The notes under the pieces are model-generated. The model was not told where the DNA came from. It saw only the letters and a list, made by a program, of their open reading frames with translations, and searched no databases. Positions 11,498-26,300 of a DNA stretch of 64,000 nt are shown here, piece after piece. Origin of the DNA: Neovahlkampfia damariscottae (lineage: Eukaryota; Heterolobosea; Selenaionea; Neovahlkampfiida; Neovahlkampfiidae); contig JABLTG010000029.1 of the NCBI GenBank assembly GCA_016618085.1, positions 1 to 64,000 on the forward strand, in the 5' to 3' direction. Each line of letters opens with the position of its first letter. Positions within the stretch are counted from its first letter, which is position 1. Made by a program: the position numbers and the translations under genes.

Positions 11498-12812
11498 TTA
11501 TGAAAAAATTCTTGCCATTTTGGAAATATTTGTCACTTTTGTGTTTTGTTGTTTCAAAATTTCACCATCAACAGCGAATCTACTTTTTCCATTTTCAATT
11601 TCGTAATTGATCTCTTTCACTTTCCAATACTCCAAAAGTTCATGTTCAATATGATTTGCATTATCAATTTCTAAAAATGCAATTAACATTTTCCATCTTG
11701 ACCAACTTCCTCTAACCACTTGAAAATCAATTAAACCATCATCTTGTTTTGCAAATGGAGATGTTCTCATATCATCTGTAATCCAAGGTAAATTAGTGGC
11801 TAATGTATAAATAAATTCATCTTCTAAAACTATAATTTCATCATTATGAGTTTTCAAAGTTATTTTCATTTTATACAATCTTTTTATGATCAACAAGTAC
11901 AAAACATAAAGAGCGAATCTTACTCCTCCTAAAAATCTCAACCATTCAGATTCAATATCAGAATCACTGACAATACCAAAAGCTACTATAAATTATTCTT
12001 TTAAAAACTTGAATTTTTTTACCAATTAAAAATGCATAGGTAGTTTTATCTTTTTGTTCAACTTTGAATAAATCAATAGAAGAAATGTTTCCATGAATTA
12101 TTTTTAATGCAGATTCTTCTGGTGTATCAAATCCCATACTTTTAGCTAAACCATTTCCACTTCCGCATGGAATTATTCCCAAAGGTATTTTAATAACCTT
12201 TTCAGAATCTTTTCTTGACATCAATCCATTAACTATTTCATTTAATGTTCCATCACCAGAAACACAAATAATTCCAGAATACTCTGAAATATCCATTTTT
12301 TTAATCAATTCTTCCGCTTGATATCTTTTTTTTGTATAAATGGTTGATAATTTTATTCCAACTTTTTTGAATAAAACTGAAATCTTTTCATAAACTTCTT
12401 TTGATTTTTTGATTCCAGAAACAGGATTTACAAAAACTAATAAGTGTTTTGGTGGATTTATTTTGATTTCTTTTTTTATTAATTTGTTCAGGTGATGAGC
12501 ATTTTTCATTGAAAATTCAAAAGTTTTCAAGTGAGTCGTAATCATCAAGGTTTGGTCATTTTTAATTTCTGAATGGATAATATGTTGTAAAGGTATATTA
12601 TGATACCATTGAGGATTCGATTTTGATGAAAAGTATAAATTATTTTTGGTAAAAACGATTGAGGTATTATTTTCGATTTTTGATTGAAAAATTGTGTTTT
12701 GGTGAATAAAAGATAATTTATGAACCTTCTGATGTTTTTTTTTATTTGAAAATAAATATATGCACAACAAAATTACAAAAACAAAAAACAATGACCACAA
12801 CCAAAACGACAT
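11498..12812 (-). CDS. Sphingosine kinase-like lipid kinase
   Basis: This lipid kinase of the DAGK_cat superfamily likely makes sphingosine 1-phosphate. Exons 12812-12023 and 11985-11498 give 425 aa. The N-terminus carries a hydrophobic membrane segment (about 1-22), which is not standard in animal SPHK1 and suggests membrane anchoring. The ATP-binding motif FVNPVSG is present, followed by SGDGTLNEIVNGL with the catalytic Asp and the glycine-rich IPCGSGNGLAKS. The second exon begins with an AFGIVSDSDIESEWLRFLG stretch close to the sphingosine kinase C4 region, and FAVDGE near the end matches C5. Ceramide kinase or another long-chain base kinase is the alternative. The start was set at the first ATG, because the open frame upstream has only TTG. 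Confidence 0.85.
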
Positions 12813-12849
12813 TGAATAAAAACTTGATGATTGGATGTGATTAATTTGT

Positions 12850-12854
12850 CCAAT
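12850..12854. promoter_or_regulatory. Shared CCAAT box of a 53-nt divergent promoter
   Basis: The divergent sphingosine kinase (ATG 12812) and NAP/SET (ATG 12866) start codons are separated by only 53 nt. One CCAAT sits between them, 11 nt from the plus-strand ATG and 37 nt from the minus-strand ATG. A second, on the opposite side, reads TTGGAT. A single bidirectional element is the simplest reading. Confidence 0.5.
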
Positions 12855-12865
12855 CAATTAACATC

Positions 12866-13722
12866 ATGTCTGAAAAACCAAAATTGAGCAAAGAAGAAAA
12901 GAAACTTTTAAATCAACAAAAAAAAGAGCAAGAAAAACTACAAAAGAAATTAAAGAAACAAAAAGAAATGGAAAAAAGTGAAGAAAAAAAAAAGTTACAA
13001 GATCCAAAATATTTAAAAACTGTAAAAAAAAAAAAAAAAAATTAAATTTAAAGAAACATTTACAAACATTGACAGTACAAGAAAGTTTATGTTTAGAAAA
13101 ATTAAAAAAAATTCAAGAAGAAATTTCTAAAGCTGATTTTCAATTGGAACAAGAACAAAAAACAAATGAAAAAGAATTAGAAGTTGAAATAAAACCATAT
13201 ATTAAAGAAATCAATGATTTAATGAAAAGTGATGTTAAAAATTATTGGTTGATAATTTTAAAGAATTCATCCATTTTTAGCGAATTAAATGAAAGAGATG
13301 AAGAATGTTTAAAAAATTTAATGAATATAACTATAAATGAATATGAAGATGAAAAATATGACGGATTTAAATTGAATTTTCATTTTTCTGAAAATGAATT
13401 CTTCGCAAATGATATTTTGACAAAATCATTTTTAAAATTAAAAGAGAAAAAATCAAATGATTCATTGAAACCAAAAGGAATGAAAATTGATTGGAAATTA
13501 AAAAAAGAATTAAATTTGAAGTATGGAAAATCAAAAAAAATAATGCCAAAACCATGTGATAGTTTTTTCAATTTTTTTAATGAAAAACAAAAACAAGAAC
13601 AAAATTTTATTGACTTGGACATTTTTGAAGTTATTAAAGAAGAATTAATACCGAATGCTTTGAAATATTATTTAGGTACAGAAGAACCAATTGATATTTT
13701 ATCAAATGAATATGAAGATTAA
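12866..13722 (+). CDS. NAP/SET family histone chaperone
   Basis: Exons 12866-13021 and 13054-13722, joined in phase 0, give 274 aa. The N-terminal 50 residues are a Lys/Glu/Gln-rich helix. The second exon carries the NAP fold: a long dimerisation helix (LEKLKKIQEEISKAD onward), then the IKPYIKEIND...YWLIILKN block. After that come FHFSENEFFANDILTKSF and SFFNFF, the most diagnostic motifs of NAP1/SET proteins. The tail is short (LSNEYED) rather than the usual long acidic one, so it resembles SET/VPS75-like members reduced at the C-terminus. The role would be H2A-H2B or H3-H4 deposition. Family assignment is firm, subfamily is not. Confidence 0.88.
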
Positions 13723-14368
13723 AAAAGTATTTTTTGTTTCGACTCAAATTATTCTTTTCATTCTATTGTTAGAATAGAATTTATACTCATTTTTCTTTTT
13801 TTTATTCTCCGCCACAAGGTCAAACAATGAACCAATAGAATTATTTTCTGTTAACAAACAACAGTGTTTGTGAAAGAAGTTGAGACTGAAGGATTTACAT
13901 ATGAAAAAAGAAATTGAAGTCTTGTTGATGCAACAAATCCTTCAAAAGAGTGTTAAAAAAAAGAAAAATAGAAAATTAACAATGTTCTCTGATGGAAAAA
14001 ATAAAATAATTGTCATTCCCGACATTATCAACTAAAATGTTTGTGACAAAAAGTTTGAACAACAAAAAAATTGAAATTTTACCCCAGGTTGACTGGAAAA
14101 TTTGAATGCATTAAAATAATAATAGGTGACCTTGAATCTAAATCCAGTCGAAGTTAGTTTTCAATTTTAGAAATGAAAAAGTCAGAATTCAATTTTTGAA
14201 ATGAAAAGTGAGATTGATAGTTCAATTTCCAATTTCCTTTCCAAAATTGATTTTATCTTAAAATAGATTAGAAAGGTTGTTTGGTTGGCCAATTTTGTTT
14301 GAAGGTTCAAACATTTTAGTATTTCTAATGTGTCCACCAATCAGAGAGATCAGAATTCAATTTTTCAC
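13723..14368. other. Longest intergenic spacer (about 650 nt), with a possible 44-aa ORF
   Basis: This is by far the largest gap between genes here. A short ATG ORF at 13901-14035 encodes 44 aa, basic in the middle (SVKKKKNRKL). It is preceded by a CCAAT box at about 13829-13833, so a small gene is possible. I would give that less than even odds. Around 14158-14215 there is an imperfect tandem duplication of a TCAATTTTxGAAATGAAAA unit. A short inverted repeat (ATTCTA/TAGAAT) lies near 13760. No tRNA or snRNA fold was recognised. Confidence 0.35.
14337..14341 (+). promoter_or_regulatory. CCAAT box of the plus-strand giant receptor
   Basis: CCAATCAG lies 27 nt before the ATG at 14369. The frame is open upstream only with GTG, so the ATG followed by a clear signal peptide is taken as the start. 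Confidence 0.5.
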
Positions 14369-17300
14369 ATGCGTTTACAAATACTTTTGCTCATTGTTTT
14401 GATATCATTGTCAAAGCAAACTATCATCTCAATAGGTGATAACAAAGGTTATCAGTACGGAACTGGTAACAACACCATACACTCACAACCAACTTTAACA
14501 AACTTACAATTCAAGTAAAAAATGCGTTTGTCAGTTAACATTTTCAAGGAAAATTGTCCATGGAAATACTCATGTGCTTGCAATTTCAACCACAAATGAA
14601 GTTTAGTAAGAAAATGAATGATTTTTCTAAAATTTAAAGTGCCTTCGGTTCAACTGACAAAGGAGCTTTGGCTGGAAATAAAAGTTCAAGAGTTTTACAT
14701 ACACCGACCTTGATGGCATTTGAAAGTTCAGCATGCCCATTAAATTTGGCTCGAGGTCAGAAACTTTTTTTTTTTTTAATGGTGAAATAGATATTGCTGT
14801 CACTAGCCAAGGTTCATTAGTATTATGCAAAAATGCTTCTTTAAATGGTAATTATTCAATAATGGGTACTGGAGATAACATATTGGCCTCTGTTTCACCT
14901 GTAGAACGATTTAACATTCAAAATATCACTGTATTCACAGCATTTCAACTTGGAACTGGAAAAAAACCTTTATCATTAATTTGTGGTTATTCAAATTGTT
15001 TTGCAATTGATAATTCAAAAACACAATTTTGGGCATGGTATAAAGTTACATTTTTTTTTTTACATATTTCCAATTAGGGGTGGAAATGAAAAAAATTCAC
15101 TTTGTAACTTTAAAGGAATGAAACAAAAACCTTTCAGATTCAATATGAACTCAACTATTACTCAAATTGCACCTGGATTCCAGCACACTCTGTTTCTAAT
15201 GGAAAGTGGATTCGTTTATTCATGTGGTTCAAATGGTAAAAAAATATCATTTTTCTAAATACCTTTCCAGAAACTGGAGAAAATGGAAGAACTGGAGATG
15301 GTTCTTTTCCTCAAATTTTATTTGGCGTCACTGATATTGTAAATATTTATGCAAATAATGGAGCTTCTTATTTGTTAAATTCGAAAGGTGATTTTTATTC
15401 ATTTGGAGCTGCTTCAAGTGGTAATTTTTTTTTACAAAATAATTAAATTCTATTTTTCAGATGCTATTGGAATCAACACAACTTCAAATTTAGAATTTCC
15501 TGCTATTTTGGCACAAAATATTTCCAAAGTTGGAATTATGTCAAATTCGGTTCTATTGTGGACCAAAAATGGAGTAATTCAATTTTTTTTTAAAGTTTTT
15601 AGTTTTTAGTTTCCTTTGGCCGGAATGATGAATATCAACTTGGTGATGGAACAAACGAATCACCAAAGTTAACACCAGCAGCTAGAACAATTGTAAATAC
15701 AACTCTTGCCAACAAAAAAATTGAAGAATTTTTCGTTTCAACTTCAAAAACAATTCATTTTAGAGTGACAAACTTAACTTGCTTTGGATTAGAATATGAT
15801 TCAAAATCAGTTTGTGGAGGAAATGGAACTTGTGAACGCTTGGACACTTGCTCATGTAAAAATGGATATTTAGGAGCTCAATGTACAGAAATAAGTTGTT
15901 CAGGAATAAGTTCTTCAAATCCTTCAGTTTGTTCAGGAAATGGAAATTGCATTGCTCCAAATACTTGTAAATGCCAGAGAGGATTTGAAGGAATTGATTG
16001 TCTACAAAGAAATGCAATTTGGGATTTAATTTCAACAAATTGTGGTTCTGGATGCTCTTTGAACAAAACATTTTGGGAAAATTGTTTATTAGATGAAGGA
16101 TCAACTTGTTACTGTAATTTTTCATCTCCAAACGTACAATTCACTTGTTCAAATTCCCAACAAGTAACTGAAATGTAAGAAGAACAACAACTAATTATAA
16201 TCAAAGTGTTATGAACAATGTTGGATTGAATGGAACAATTTCTGATCTCAGAAATTACAAACAATTAAAAAAATTGTAAATTTTATTTTTTTTGACTTTT
16301 AAATAGAGACTTATCTGGAAATGATTTGATATACCCAAAAATTGAAAATTTCTTGTTTTACTCAATTGAAGAGATTCTGCTCAATAATATTTCAAATGGT
16401 CAACCTGCTTCAATTTTTGAATTCGATAAAAACTTATTTCCAAATTTGACTGAAATATCGTTGGAGGGAAATTCACTTTGTGGACCATTTCCTTTATCAT
16501 GGAAATCAATCAGTGTAAATTTGAAAAATCATTCAAAAACACTTTGGTGTGAAGAATCAATGAATGATGCTTGCAGTAACTATTTAATAACATTTTAACC
16601 AAAATTTTAAAGGTTTATTGAAATTTCAAAATGAATACTTCATTAGTTATGAAAATGATTCAAAAGTTATTCTAAATTTTACAAATTCATGTGCAATTGA
16701 TCACTCAAAATTGAAAATTGGAAATTCCCAAAATTCAGATTTTTCAAACGCAACAATCTCTCAAAATTCAATTAGCTATTCAATTGTTGATTTAAAGAAC
16801 ATTAGAAGCCATATTTTTCTTTCTTTTCAAAACCAAAGAATATCTCAAAATATTTCAATCTTTAGAGTTTACCCACAATTTATCAATTATTTGAATGGGA
16901 CAACAACAGGAATATTTGGAAAAAATTTAACTGCTCAAATCAAATTGGAAAAAGGAATTGCTTTGGAAATTCAAAATCTGATAAAATGTTCATCTGAAAA
17001 TACAACTGGAATAATCAAATCAATGAATCGTGATGATGCTGTTGAATGTGAAATAAATCTCACCAAAGACAACTCAGTTCATTCAGGTGGTTTAATCGAT
17101 TTATCTTTTTCAAATGCACAACTCAGTGCATCACCCCTTTATGTTGTGTTATTTGAACCAAAGGGTTTCAACTTATCCTCATCATTAGGTTATTCAAATT
17201 ATCCAAATGAAATTAAGATTCAAACTGATATGGATATTGCGAGGTTCACAAGACATGAAATTGTTTTAATTGCAAATGAAACAACAATCATACCAAATGA

Positions 17301-20300
17301 ACCTTTAATAGTCACTAGTCCAATCATTGAAGGTTATTTATCTTTTTCAACAAAGAATTATTTCAAATCAATTTATAAAAGTGGTCAATACTGGGATGCA
17401 TTTCCAACTATCAACCCAACTCATGTAACGACATTTGGAATTCATTCCAACAATGGAGATATCAATAATTCACCGTATTTAGTATTCAGATTAAATTTCA
17501 ATGATTCTGGAGATTATTTCTTATTCCATGATTCAAATGTTGTTTCTGGTGATGTGAAATTTTATGTTGGATTGGATGCAAGTAATGCAACTGAAGTAAT
17601 TGCAACTGAAGCAACAACAGGATTTTTTCCTTCTGGAAATCAAAAAGAGAAAGCTCCAAAGGTTTACATTCCAAACAAAGGAATCAATTATTTGAATTTC
17701 TGGAAAGGAAATGGCTCAATTGAAATCAAAAGAATTACTCTATTCAAAACAGATTCACAAAGTGCTCTCAATTTATTAGAAGGAGAAACTGTTTTGAGCA
17801 ATTATGATAATTTTAACGCTCTGATAAATATAAAACAAGCAGGTGTTTCAAAAGTTGATTTGGTTTGGAGAAATTCTCAAAATTTTGCTGATGTTTTGGA
17901 TATCTCATCGAATTCATTGAAATATTCAACAGTTGAAATAGCTCCAATATTTGGTTCACATCCACATGGTGCAATTGTAAATGATAATTTCACATTAACC
18001 ATTTATTCAAATGTTTCTTCATCAGAATACAATGGGTTGGTAAAATTTTACTGTAAATCTGGTAATTCAACATTTGAAGCTTCTCATAATTTTGGGAACA
18101 TTCAATGCTACTTGAATTTTGATAATTCAACACAATACACTGATATTACAGTTATTGCAAAGCATACAATCACAAATGAAGAACTTGTAGTTTCTACTGA
18201 ATCTGTTAGAGTTTATCTTTATGAGCACATTGAACAACCAAGAATTACTCCATTAGCAAATAGTAATCTCATCAATTCATCAAAAATTACAATATTAACT
18301 TCAAATGATTTACCAATTGAATTTTCAAGAATTTACTGCAAACACATTATTGATTCTGATGAAATTATGTATTATAAAGCTGTTAGAGTGGATTCAAGAA
18401 GAGCAAGTTGTCAAATTGTTATTCCAAGAATCAAACAAGTAAATATTGAACAATCTTTCATTGGAATATGGGTAAACACAAGTACAAATTTTGGAAACTC
18501 TGGATTTTATTTAACAAAACAAAATTTAAGCCACTTAGTTATTCATGAACCAATTTCAACTGATCTTTCAAATGTCATTTTTGGAAATCAATTTCCAGTT
18601 CAATTTTTGTTGAACATGACAAAAATAGATACTCCTTATACTTTCAATATTTCCATTGGTGGAAATTCAACTGTTTATCAAGATACAAATTGTACTTCAA
18701 CAGAAAATTGTCAGTTGAAAGAAATTAAAGTTTCAGAAATTCCAGCAATTATTCATGTTAATTTACAAATTAGAGATGGATTTTCAGAAGTTAATTTTAA
18801 AAGTGAATATCATTATTATGTTCAAAATATGACATTAAAAACAAGAAGTCCAGATCCATTTATACTTGACCCTTATAAAAGAGGAAGATCAGTTGGTTTT
18901 TTCAGTGATGAAAAATTCAATGAAGATTTTGAATTCTATTGTATTGATCACAGATTTCCAAAAACGTTCAAAGCCTATATTGGAAATGGAGTTGCTATTT
19001 GTGTTACAGATGGAAGAGATAGCGTTGAAGTGATGAATTTAGAAGTATTGATCAAATCTGATATTTCAGAATTAAACAATTCAGTTGTTGTTCCAATAGT
19101 TCCTGTTAACTTTGAAGCATTAAGATTATCACCTGTTTATATTGAAAAATCAGACAATGTCACATTTACTATTCTCAAGAATGATACTACAAACTTTATA
19201 GTTCCCCTCAAATACAGATCAGAAAACTATCACCTGAGATCGTATATCGTTGACACATGGCCAGAGATTCAATTAACTGGGCCACCAACTTCTCGTTTTT
19301 GTGTGTTGAATGATACTCAAACTACTTGCACAAATGGATTGACAATTGATGATTTTTCAACAAAAGATGTTTATTACATTTATTTTACTCTTAAGAAAAA
19401 CAGAGAAAAGCCATTCAAAAGTTATGTTGACATCAGAACACCTGTATTAGTTTATAAATCAATAGATATGGATGTTTATCCTCATGGATCATTGCTTGGA
19501 ACAAATTTGAGTTTCATTGTGCACTTTGTCAGTAGTACGTTAAGTATTGATTCAAGAATCACTGATATTGAATATTATTGTAATGTTGCTCAAAATAATC
19601 AATTTTATGCTGCTGAAAAAATAGATGAAACAAAAATGAACTGCTCAATACCATATTTAGGTTTGAATGAATTACAAATATCTCCTTATATCCGCATTCC
19701 AAAAATATCAAATGATTTCATATTGGTATCACAAAATATCTCAACTGTTGTTTATATTAATCAAACTATTTTGTCGTTTAAATATCCAACAAAACCACTT
19801 TACTATACAAATCAAAAGACTGAAATTATTTCATTTGAAATCACAACCGAATTGCCAACAAATTTATTCCAACATTTGAAATGTAGTTTGGATACCAATG
19901 AGCAATATGAGTCAACTATTGAATTGGCATCTACAATTGGAAATAATACATATGTTTTTAATTGTACTATCAAAAAAAGTTCACCAGGAAGATTCTCAGC
20001 TTTCATTGGATATGTAGAAGGAAATGAAAAATTTTCATTATCATCAAATACAATTGATTTTGTTTTCACAGGAAAGTATACATTCACTGGATTATCACCT
20101 GCTGTTGGTGTTACCAATACAACTAATGAATTAAGAATCATATCCACTTTTCCTTCAAATAATTATGGAAATGTTGAATTTATCACTAAATTTGGTTTTT
20201 CATCTGATCCATATCACAATCAAACAATTCAAACAAATTATACTTCAAATGGAGCTAATTTTGATTTCAACACTCAATTATTTATTGAATATCCAAATAT

Positions 20301-23300
20301 CTATGTAATTTCAATGTTTATAAAGGCATTTGGAAAAGAACTTGAAGTGCTTCCTCCAGTAATTTACAAAATAATTGATTCAAATTTTTTCACTCCAAAT
20401 CATGGACTTATTTCAGGAGGGGAAATGGTTAAAATTTTACAACCAAAATCTGGGAATACAGAAATTGTTATTGGAAATGCTTTTAATGTTGATCACTTTT
20501 TCAATTGTACATTCATCAGTTCACAACTTGTTTGTATCACACCTACTTTCAATTCAACATTTCCTGCTTTTAAATCTTATCCATTATTCTATCACGAAAA
20601 TGGAGAAATTTTGAGTGCTAGATTTATTTTATATGGTAAATTTGAATTTATTTCTTTTTAACTTTGTTCAACAGAAAAAAGGAAAATCATTTCAGTTCAT
20701 CCAACAATTATTCCATTTTCAACTAAAAATCCAAAGTTTTCTTTGAACATTACAATTGATAAAGCAGCTGAATTTCAAGAAGGTTCATTGATTATTAAAT
20801 TAGTTAACGTTGGAAATGTGAAAGATATTGAATATGGTGAATTGAACAATTCAATCATCCAAACAAATGAATTGAATTTTGATAATGTTGTTGTTTCAGA
20901 TTATGAAGTTAAATTGAATTATAAGAATACTGAATCTCTTGCGTTCAATGAACAATTTACTTTCACAGAAAATTCAAAGAATTTAACATTTGTAGATGTT
21001 GATTCAACAATTTCATTCACAGCTTGCAAAAATATTTTTAATGTGAATGAAACGAATTCAATTGAATTGGTTAGAAATTCTCCGATTAATTCAAAATTGT
21101 CTTCCTTTGTCAAATGCAAATTAGGAAACAAATTACTTCCAACAATGAAAATTTCAGATACAAGATTCATTTGTAATGTTTCATCCATATTTGCTGGTGT
21201 TAATCAAATTTCACTTTGGTATGTCAACTCAGATGCATTGAACAATGAGATGTTGATTTCACCAAACTCATTAACTGTTGTTTTTGTCGATAAAATTGAA
21301 ATCATTTCAATAAGTCCATCAACAAGTATTATTGGAACACCAACTGTAGTTACTCTCTCCACAAATTTCTATGAAGATATTTATCAAGGAAATGTGAGTT
21401 ACAGATGCAAATATTCAGAGGAATTTTCAGTTCCAACACTCCAAGGAAATGGGAAATTTTCATGCACAGTTCAAACAATACTTCAAACAGCAAGAACGGA
21501 AAAAATATTACTCCAATTGAAATCTAATGATTGTGATGAATGGATTGATTTTTCAAAGAACTCAATTGATTATACTCTCAGAAAGGAAGTTAAAATTATT
21601 GATGTCAATCCATTTTCAAAAAAATACACAATAGTTGAAACAACTTTTGATTTTCAAGTGGCACTTCAACTTGATTTTGGTAGTTCTGTTGTCAATGAAA
21701 AGGGGTTGTTTTGCAAATACAATGCAACAGTTGATTCATTTCATTTTTCTGAGACTATTGTTGAAGGAAAATATGTTAAATGCAACATTTCAAAATCAAA
21801 TTTAACAAACCCAATTGAAAATATTCATGTCAGTTTAGCTTTAAAGACATCACAAAATTCAACAAATGAACTATCAAATCGGATAAAATTTGTGTTTTTC
21901 AAAGAACCTTTATCAATGAATTTTACAATTTTTAATCCACAAACACAAAATTTTGAAATTGATTTGCCAAATTTTGATCCAGGATTTGACTACAAATTAG
22001 TATTTGATGAATTTGGAACAACAACAAACAACCTAGCTTTTAGTTGTTCAAAGTCAGGTAAACTTATTTGCAAGCCAGTTTTCAATCAATTAATGGAAGT
22101 TTTTCAACCTTCAACGTTTAACCTTCAACTTTTTGTCGCTCAAAACTACCAATCTCTTTTATTGAATATGTTTCCAGTTGTATATTACAGACAAGATATC
22201 AAAATCATATCAGTTACTCCTTTTATTGCTTCATATTTGACAAATTCAAAAATACCAGTTGATCTTACTTTGTTGATTGATCACAAATTGAATTCAAATT
22301 TCAAATATGTTTGTTTAGACTCATTTTCCAAAAGGGTTTTATCATCAGTATCTAGGATATCATATCCAACTGGAAATCAAACTTTTGTTTCATGTAAAAT
22401 TAAAGGAAATGGTAAAACTGAAAAAATTGACCTCACAGTTGCAATGATATACAACGGAACAAATTATGAAATGACAACAAAAGGGACATTTCAATTTATC
22501 GAAAAAATTGACATAGATAATTTCTATGGCTTCAAAAGTGGATTGACAAAGCTTTCTTTCAATTTTCCAACTGCTCTTCCAACAGCTTACAAAAATGATT
22601 ATGAAATTTCATTCAAATATCTTGATTTTTCGACATTGAAAGATTTGGATTGTAAACACAATTTGATCACTGGAAAATATGATTGCATAACTCCTGCTAT
22701 TTCATATCCAACAAATGTTCAATTTTCAATTTACATTGATGGAAAATTCTCAATAGCATTAAACCCTCATTTCAAATATGTTCCAGTTCCATCTATTTCA
22801 AAGGTAATTCCATCACGCTTGGTTGATATTTTTTCAACTGGAAAAACAATTAAACTTCAAAGTTCATCGTTTGTTGGAAATGTTCAAAGATCACAATACA
22901 AAATTCAATACGTAGAATTGAATGAAATTGAAGATTGTTTGATGAATGAAGTTCATGAAATCAGTTGTCCTATATCAAAAGCAACAACTAATGTTGGAAA
23001 TGAAATAACAATGAAATTATCGATTGATGGTGAAAATTTTGAACAAATTGACAAGAAATTATATCTTTACACCAATGATGTAAATAGTGATAAATCTATT
23101 TTACTAAGTCCAAGCTCATTAACTCCTTCAATTGTTCAAAGTTCAAATCAAACAAATATTACCATTCAAATGGATATTCCAAAGACAATTGTTTTACCAA
23201 TTCAAAATGCATTTGTCAGATTTCAAGGAAAATATACAACTATTGTTGTAGTTGGATTGATTGAAAATGATAAAATTATTTGTGAAGTTCCCAGTTTTGC

Positions 23301-26300
23301 AAAATCAGATTTAACTTATCCATTGAATTTATTGGTTGATGTTTCACTGGATGGTGTTCAATTCTTTGGACAAAAACAAACTATCCAAATTGCTCCATTT
23401 GAAAAGGTTGATTTTATTCCAAAGTCTTTTACTCAAAATGAAAGAATTAGATTTTCATTTCATCAATTTCCATATTTAAAATTGACAGAAAATGAAGTTC
23501 TTTTCATGAAATTAAAATCAAATTTGAAGACAATTGAATTTAATTGCTCAACTGGTATGTCGATATGTGATTCGTCAGAATATGATTTACCTCTTGGGAA
23601 TGATGCTTATTCAGTTGAATTATATGTGAAAAAGGAATTTGAAGAATCAAGAATTTATGTTCCATTGACCAAAGAGAAGATATCAGTTTATCCAAAACCA
23701 ATAATCAATTTTCAAAAAAAGAGACTTTCTAGAGAAATGAAAAATATGGTATGCATCACAGGAACAGGTATCTCACATATGAAAGAAAGTATTAAAATAC
23801 GTGGATATTTTGAAGGAAATTACATATCTGCAAAAGTTGTTGTTCAAAATGATCGAATTGGATTCATTTTTCCAAGAATAAATAAACCAATTAAAAGATC
23901 AATCACAGGAGGAAATCAATTAGAAATTTCATATTCTGGAATTAATTTTGAAGTATTTGCTCAAAATATTGAGTTGATAGATTCATTTTCATTCAATCAA
24001 ATTGCAATATTGAATCCTTATATTACAGGAAATACATTTTCATTTCAAAATACAACATTAAATTTACTTGGAACAAATTTAAATGGATCTCTAATCATTA
24101 AAATAACAAATCAGTTATTTTCATATTCAACATCACTTGTGAATTATGAGAGTTCAAGAATTGAAGTTATTATTCCGGAATTTAAATTTTATTCACCAAT
24201 TTATCCATTTTCATTTCCTGTTTCTGCAACAATGGGAATTTCAAAAGATGATGGAAATGATTTTGAAACCCAACCACTCACTATTACAGATAAATTTTCA
24301 AATATCTTCCTAGTGGGAATACTTCCAACTTTAGGGAGTAGAATCTCAAGAAATATCACAATGAAAGGTGCCAATTTTGGATTTGTAGTTCAATGTGAAA
24401 TCAAAGATAAAAACTCAAATCTCTTGAAGAGAGTTGATATTATCAACACAGGTGAAGAAATATTTTGTCCATTTGAATATCAATCATCATTTAATTTACA
24501 TGATGAAATATACTTCAATCTGTTAAGTAAATTTAATGACACATCCGATGCTCAAAAATTTAGTTTGGTTCAAGATCCATTTCCAAAAGACATATTTCCT
24601 TCATCAGGTCCTGCAGCAGGAAATTATACTTCATTAGTTACAGGAAATTTTGACACAAGATTTGAATCCATGTTTTTGAGAGTAGCTTCTGTTACAGCAA
24701 TTGACACTTGTAAAATTTTGAATTCAACTGCTTTGGAATGCAGAGTAATTGCTCATGCTGACTCAAGTGAAAAATTTGAATTGTCATACAACAGAATTGA
24801 ATGGTATGCAACAGCTTCAAATTTCACCTATTTGCCTTGTGAACCGGGTTATGGTACATCATCATACAGTGAACCTTGTAGTTTGTGTCAACCTGGTCAA
24901 TTTAAGGCATCAAGGGATATTGAAGTTTGTACAAATTGTCCGGCAAATACATACTCAGAAAATTACGGGTCAACAAATTGCACTTCTTGTCCAAACAAAA
25001 TGAAGTCACCAGGAACAACAACAGGATTGAAAAGTTCATCACAATGCGTTTGTGTTAATAATACAATGGTTCATCCAACTACTGGAATTTGTGTTGATTG
25101 TCCTACTGGAGCCATTTGTTCTCCTGAAAATGTAACATTCCCAAAATCACAAAAAGGATGGTGGTTTAGTAGAGAAAATATTACTATATTTTATCAATGT
25201 AACCCTACTGAAAGATGTCTCCCTGATTCGCCAGATAATTGTACAATAGGTTATGAAGGTTTAAGATGTGGAAGATGTGCTGATGGATATTACAAATCAA
25301 AACTTGTTTGTAAGGAATGTAATGAAAGAGCAATCACATTCATTACTTTGGCTGCCGCAATTTGCATTGCTATTATGATCATGCTGATTGCTGCTTTCTT
25401 TGTTATTCTAACATCAACAAAAATATCACAAATGACTTCCATTTCAATTACATTTGGTTATTGGCAAATTATTTCAACATTTACTGTTTTAGATATAAAA
25501 TGGCCAACATTAGTTGAAGGAACTTTATCTGCTGCATCTGCAACAAATTTCAATTTTGATTTTCTTGCACCTGAATGTATATTTAGAATTTTTGGGTTAC
25601 AATTTAATTACTATTGGGTTTATTTTTCACAAATTTCAATGCCATTCATATTTTTAATTGCTTTCATTGTTATTTATTTCATTTCTGTCATTAGATCTTT
25701 ATTTGCTTCTACTATTGGTTATAGAATTGCTAAATGTTTGAGAATGAAATTCAAAAGACCGTATGCTTCAGATGAAGAAGATGAAGATGAGTATGTCAAA
25801 CCATCAAAGATTGTAACATTTTTGAAATCAACACTTAGAAAAATTGGAAATGTATTCATCTGGATTAGAAATTTTATAGTTTGGTGCATTAGACAAAAAT
25901 CAACATTAACGGAATTAAGAAGATTTATGAACAAGATTATTGGTGCTTATTTTTCATTTATTTCATTTTTCTTCTTGAGAATTATGACAACTTCATTTTC
26001 AATATTTGGTTGTGATTGGCAACCAAATGGAACATATACTTTAAAAGAAAGTCCTGATATTACATGTTATCGTGGTTATTGGTTTATTTTCTTACCACTT
26101 TCAGTTATTTCAATCATTTTATTTGGTATTGGTGCTATTCTTTACTTTTTGATTTTAATTTTACGCTACAAAAAATTAGAAAACAATGAAACATTTTTAT
26201 CAATTAATGGTTTCAGTTTATCAAAATATAAAAAGAAATATTTCTTTTGGGATTTATTTGATTCAATTAGAAAAGCTTCATTTTCAGTATTGACAGTTTT

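Noticed and set aside
13723-14368. tRNA or snRNA gene in the largest spacer
   Set aside because: I looked for a GGTTCRANNCC-like T-loop and cloverleaf arms on both strands and saw none. Sm-site-like T runs are too common in this AT-rich sequence to mean anything.
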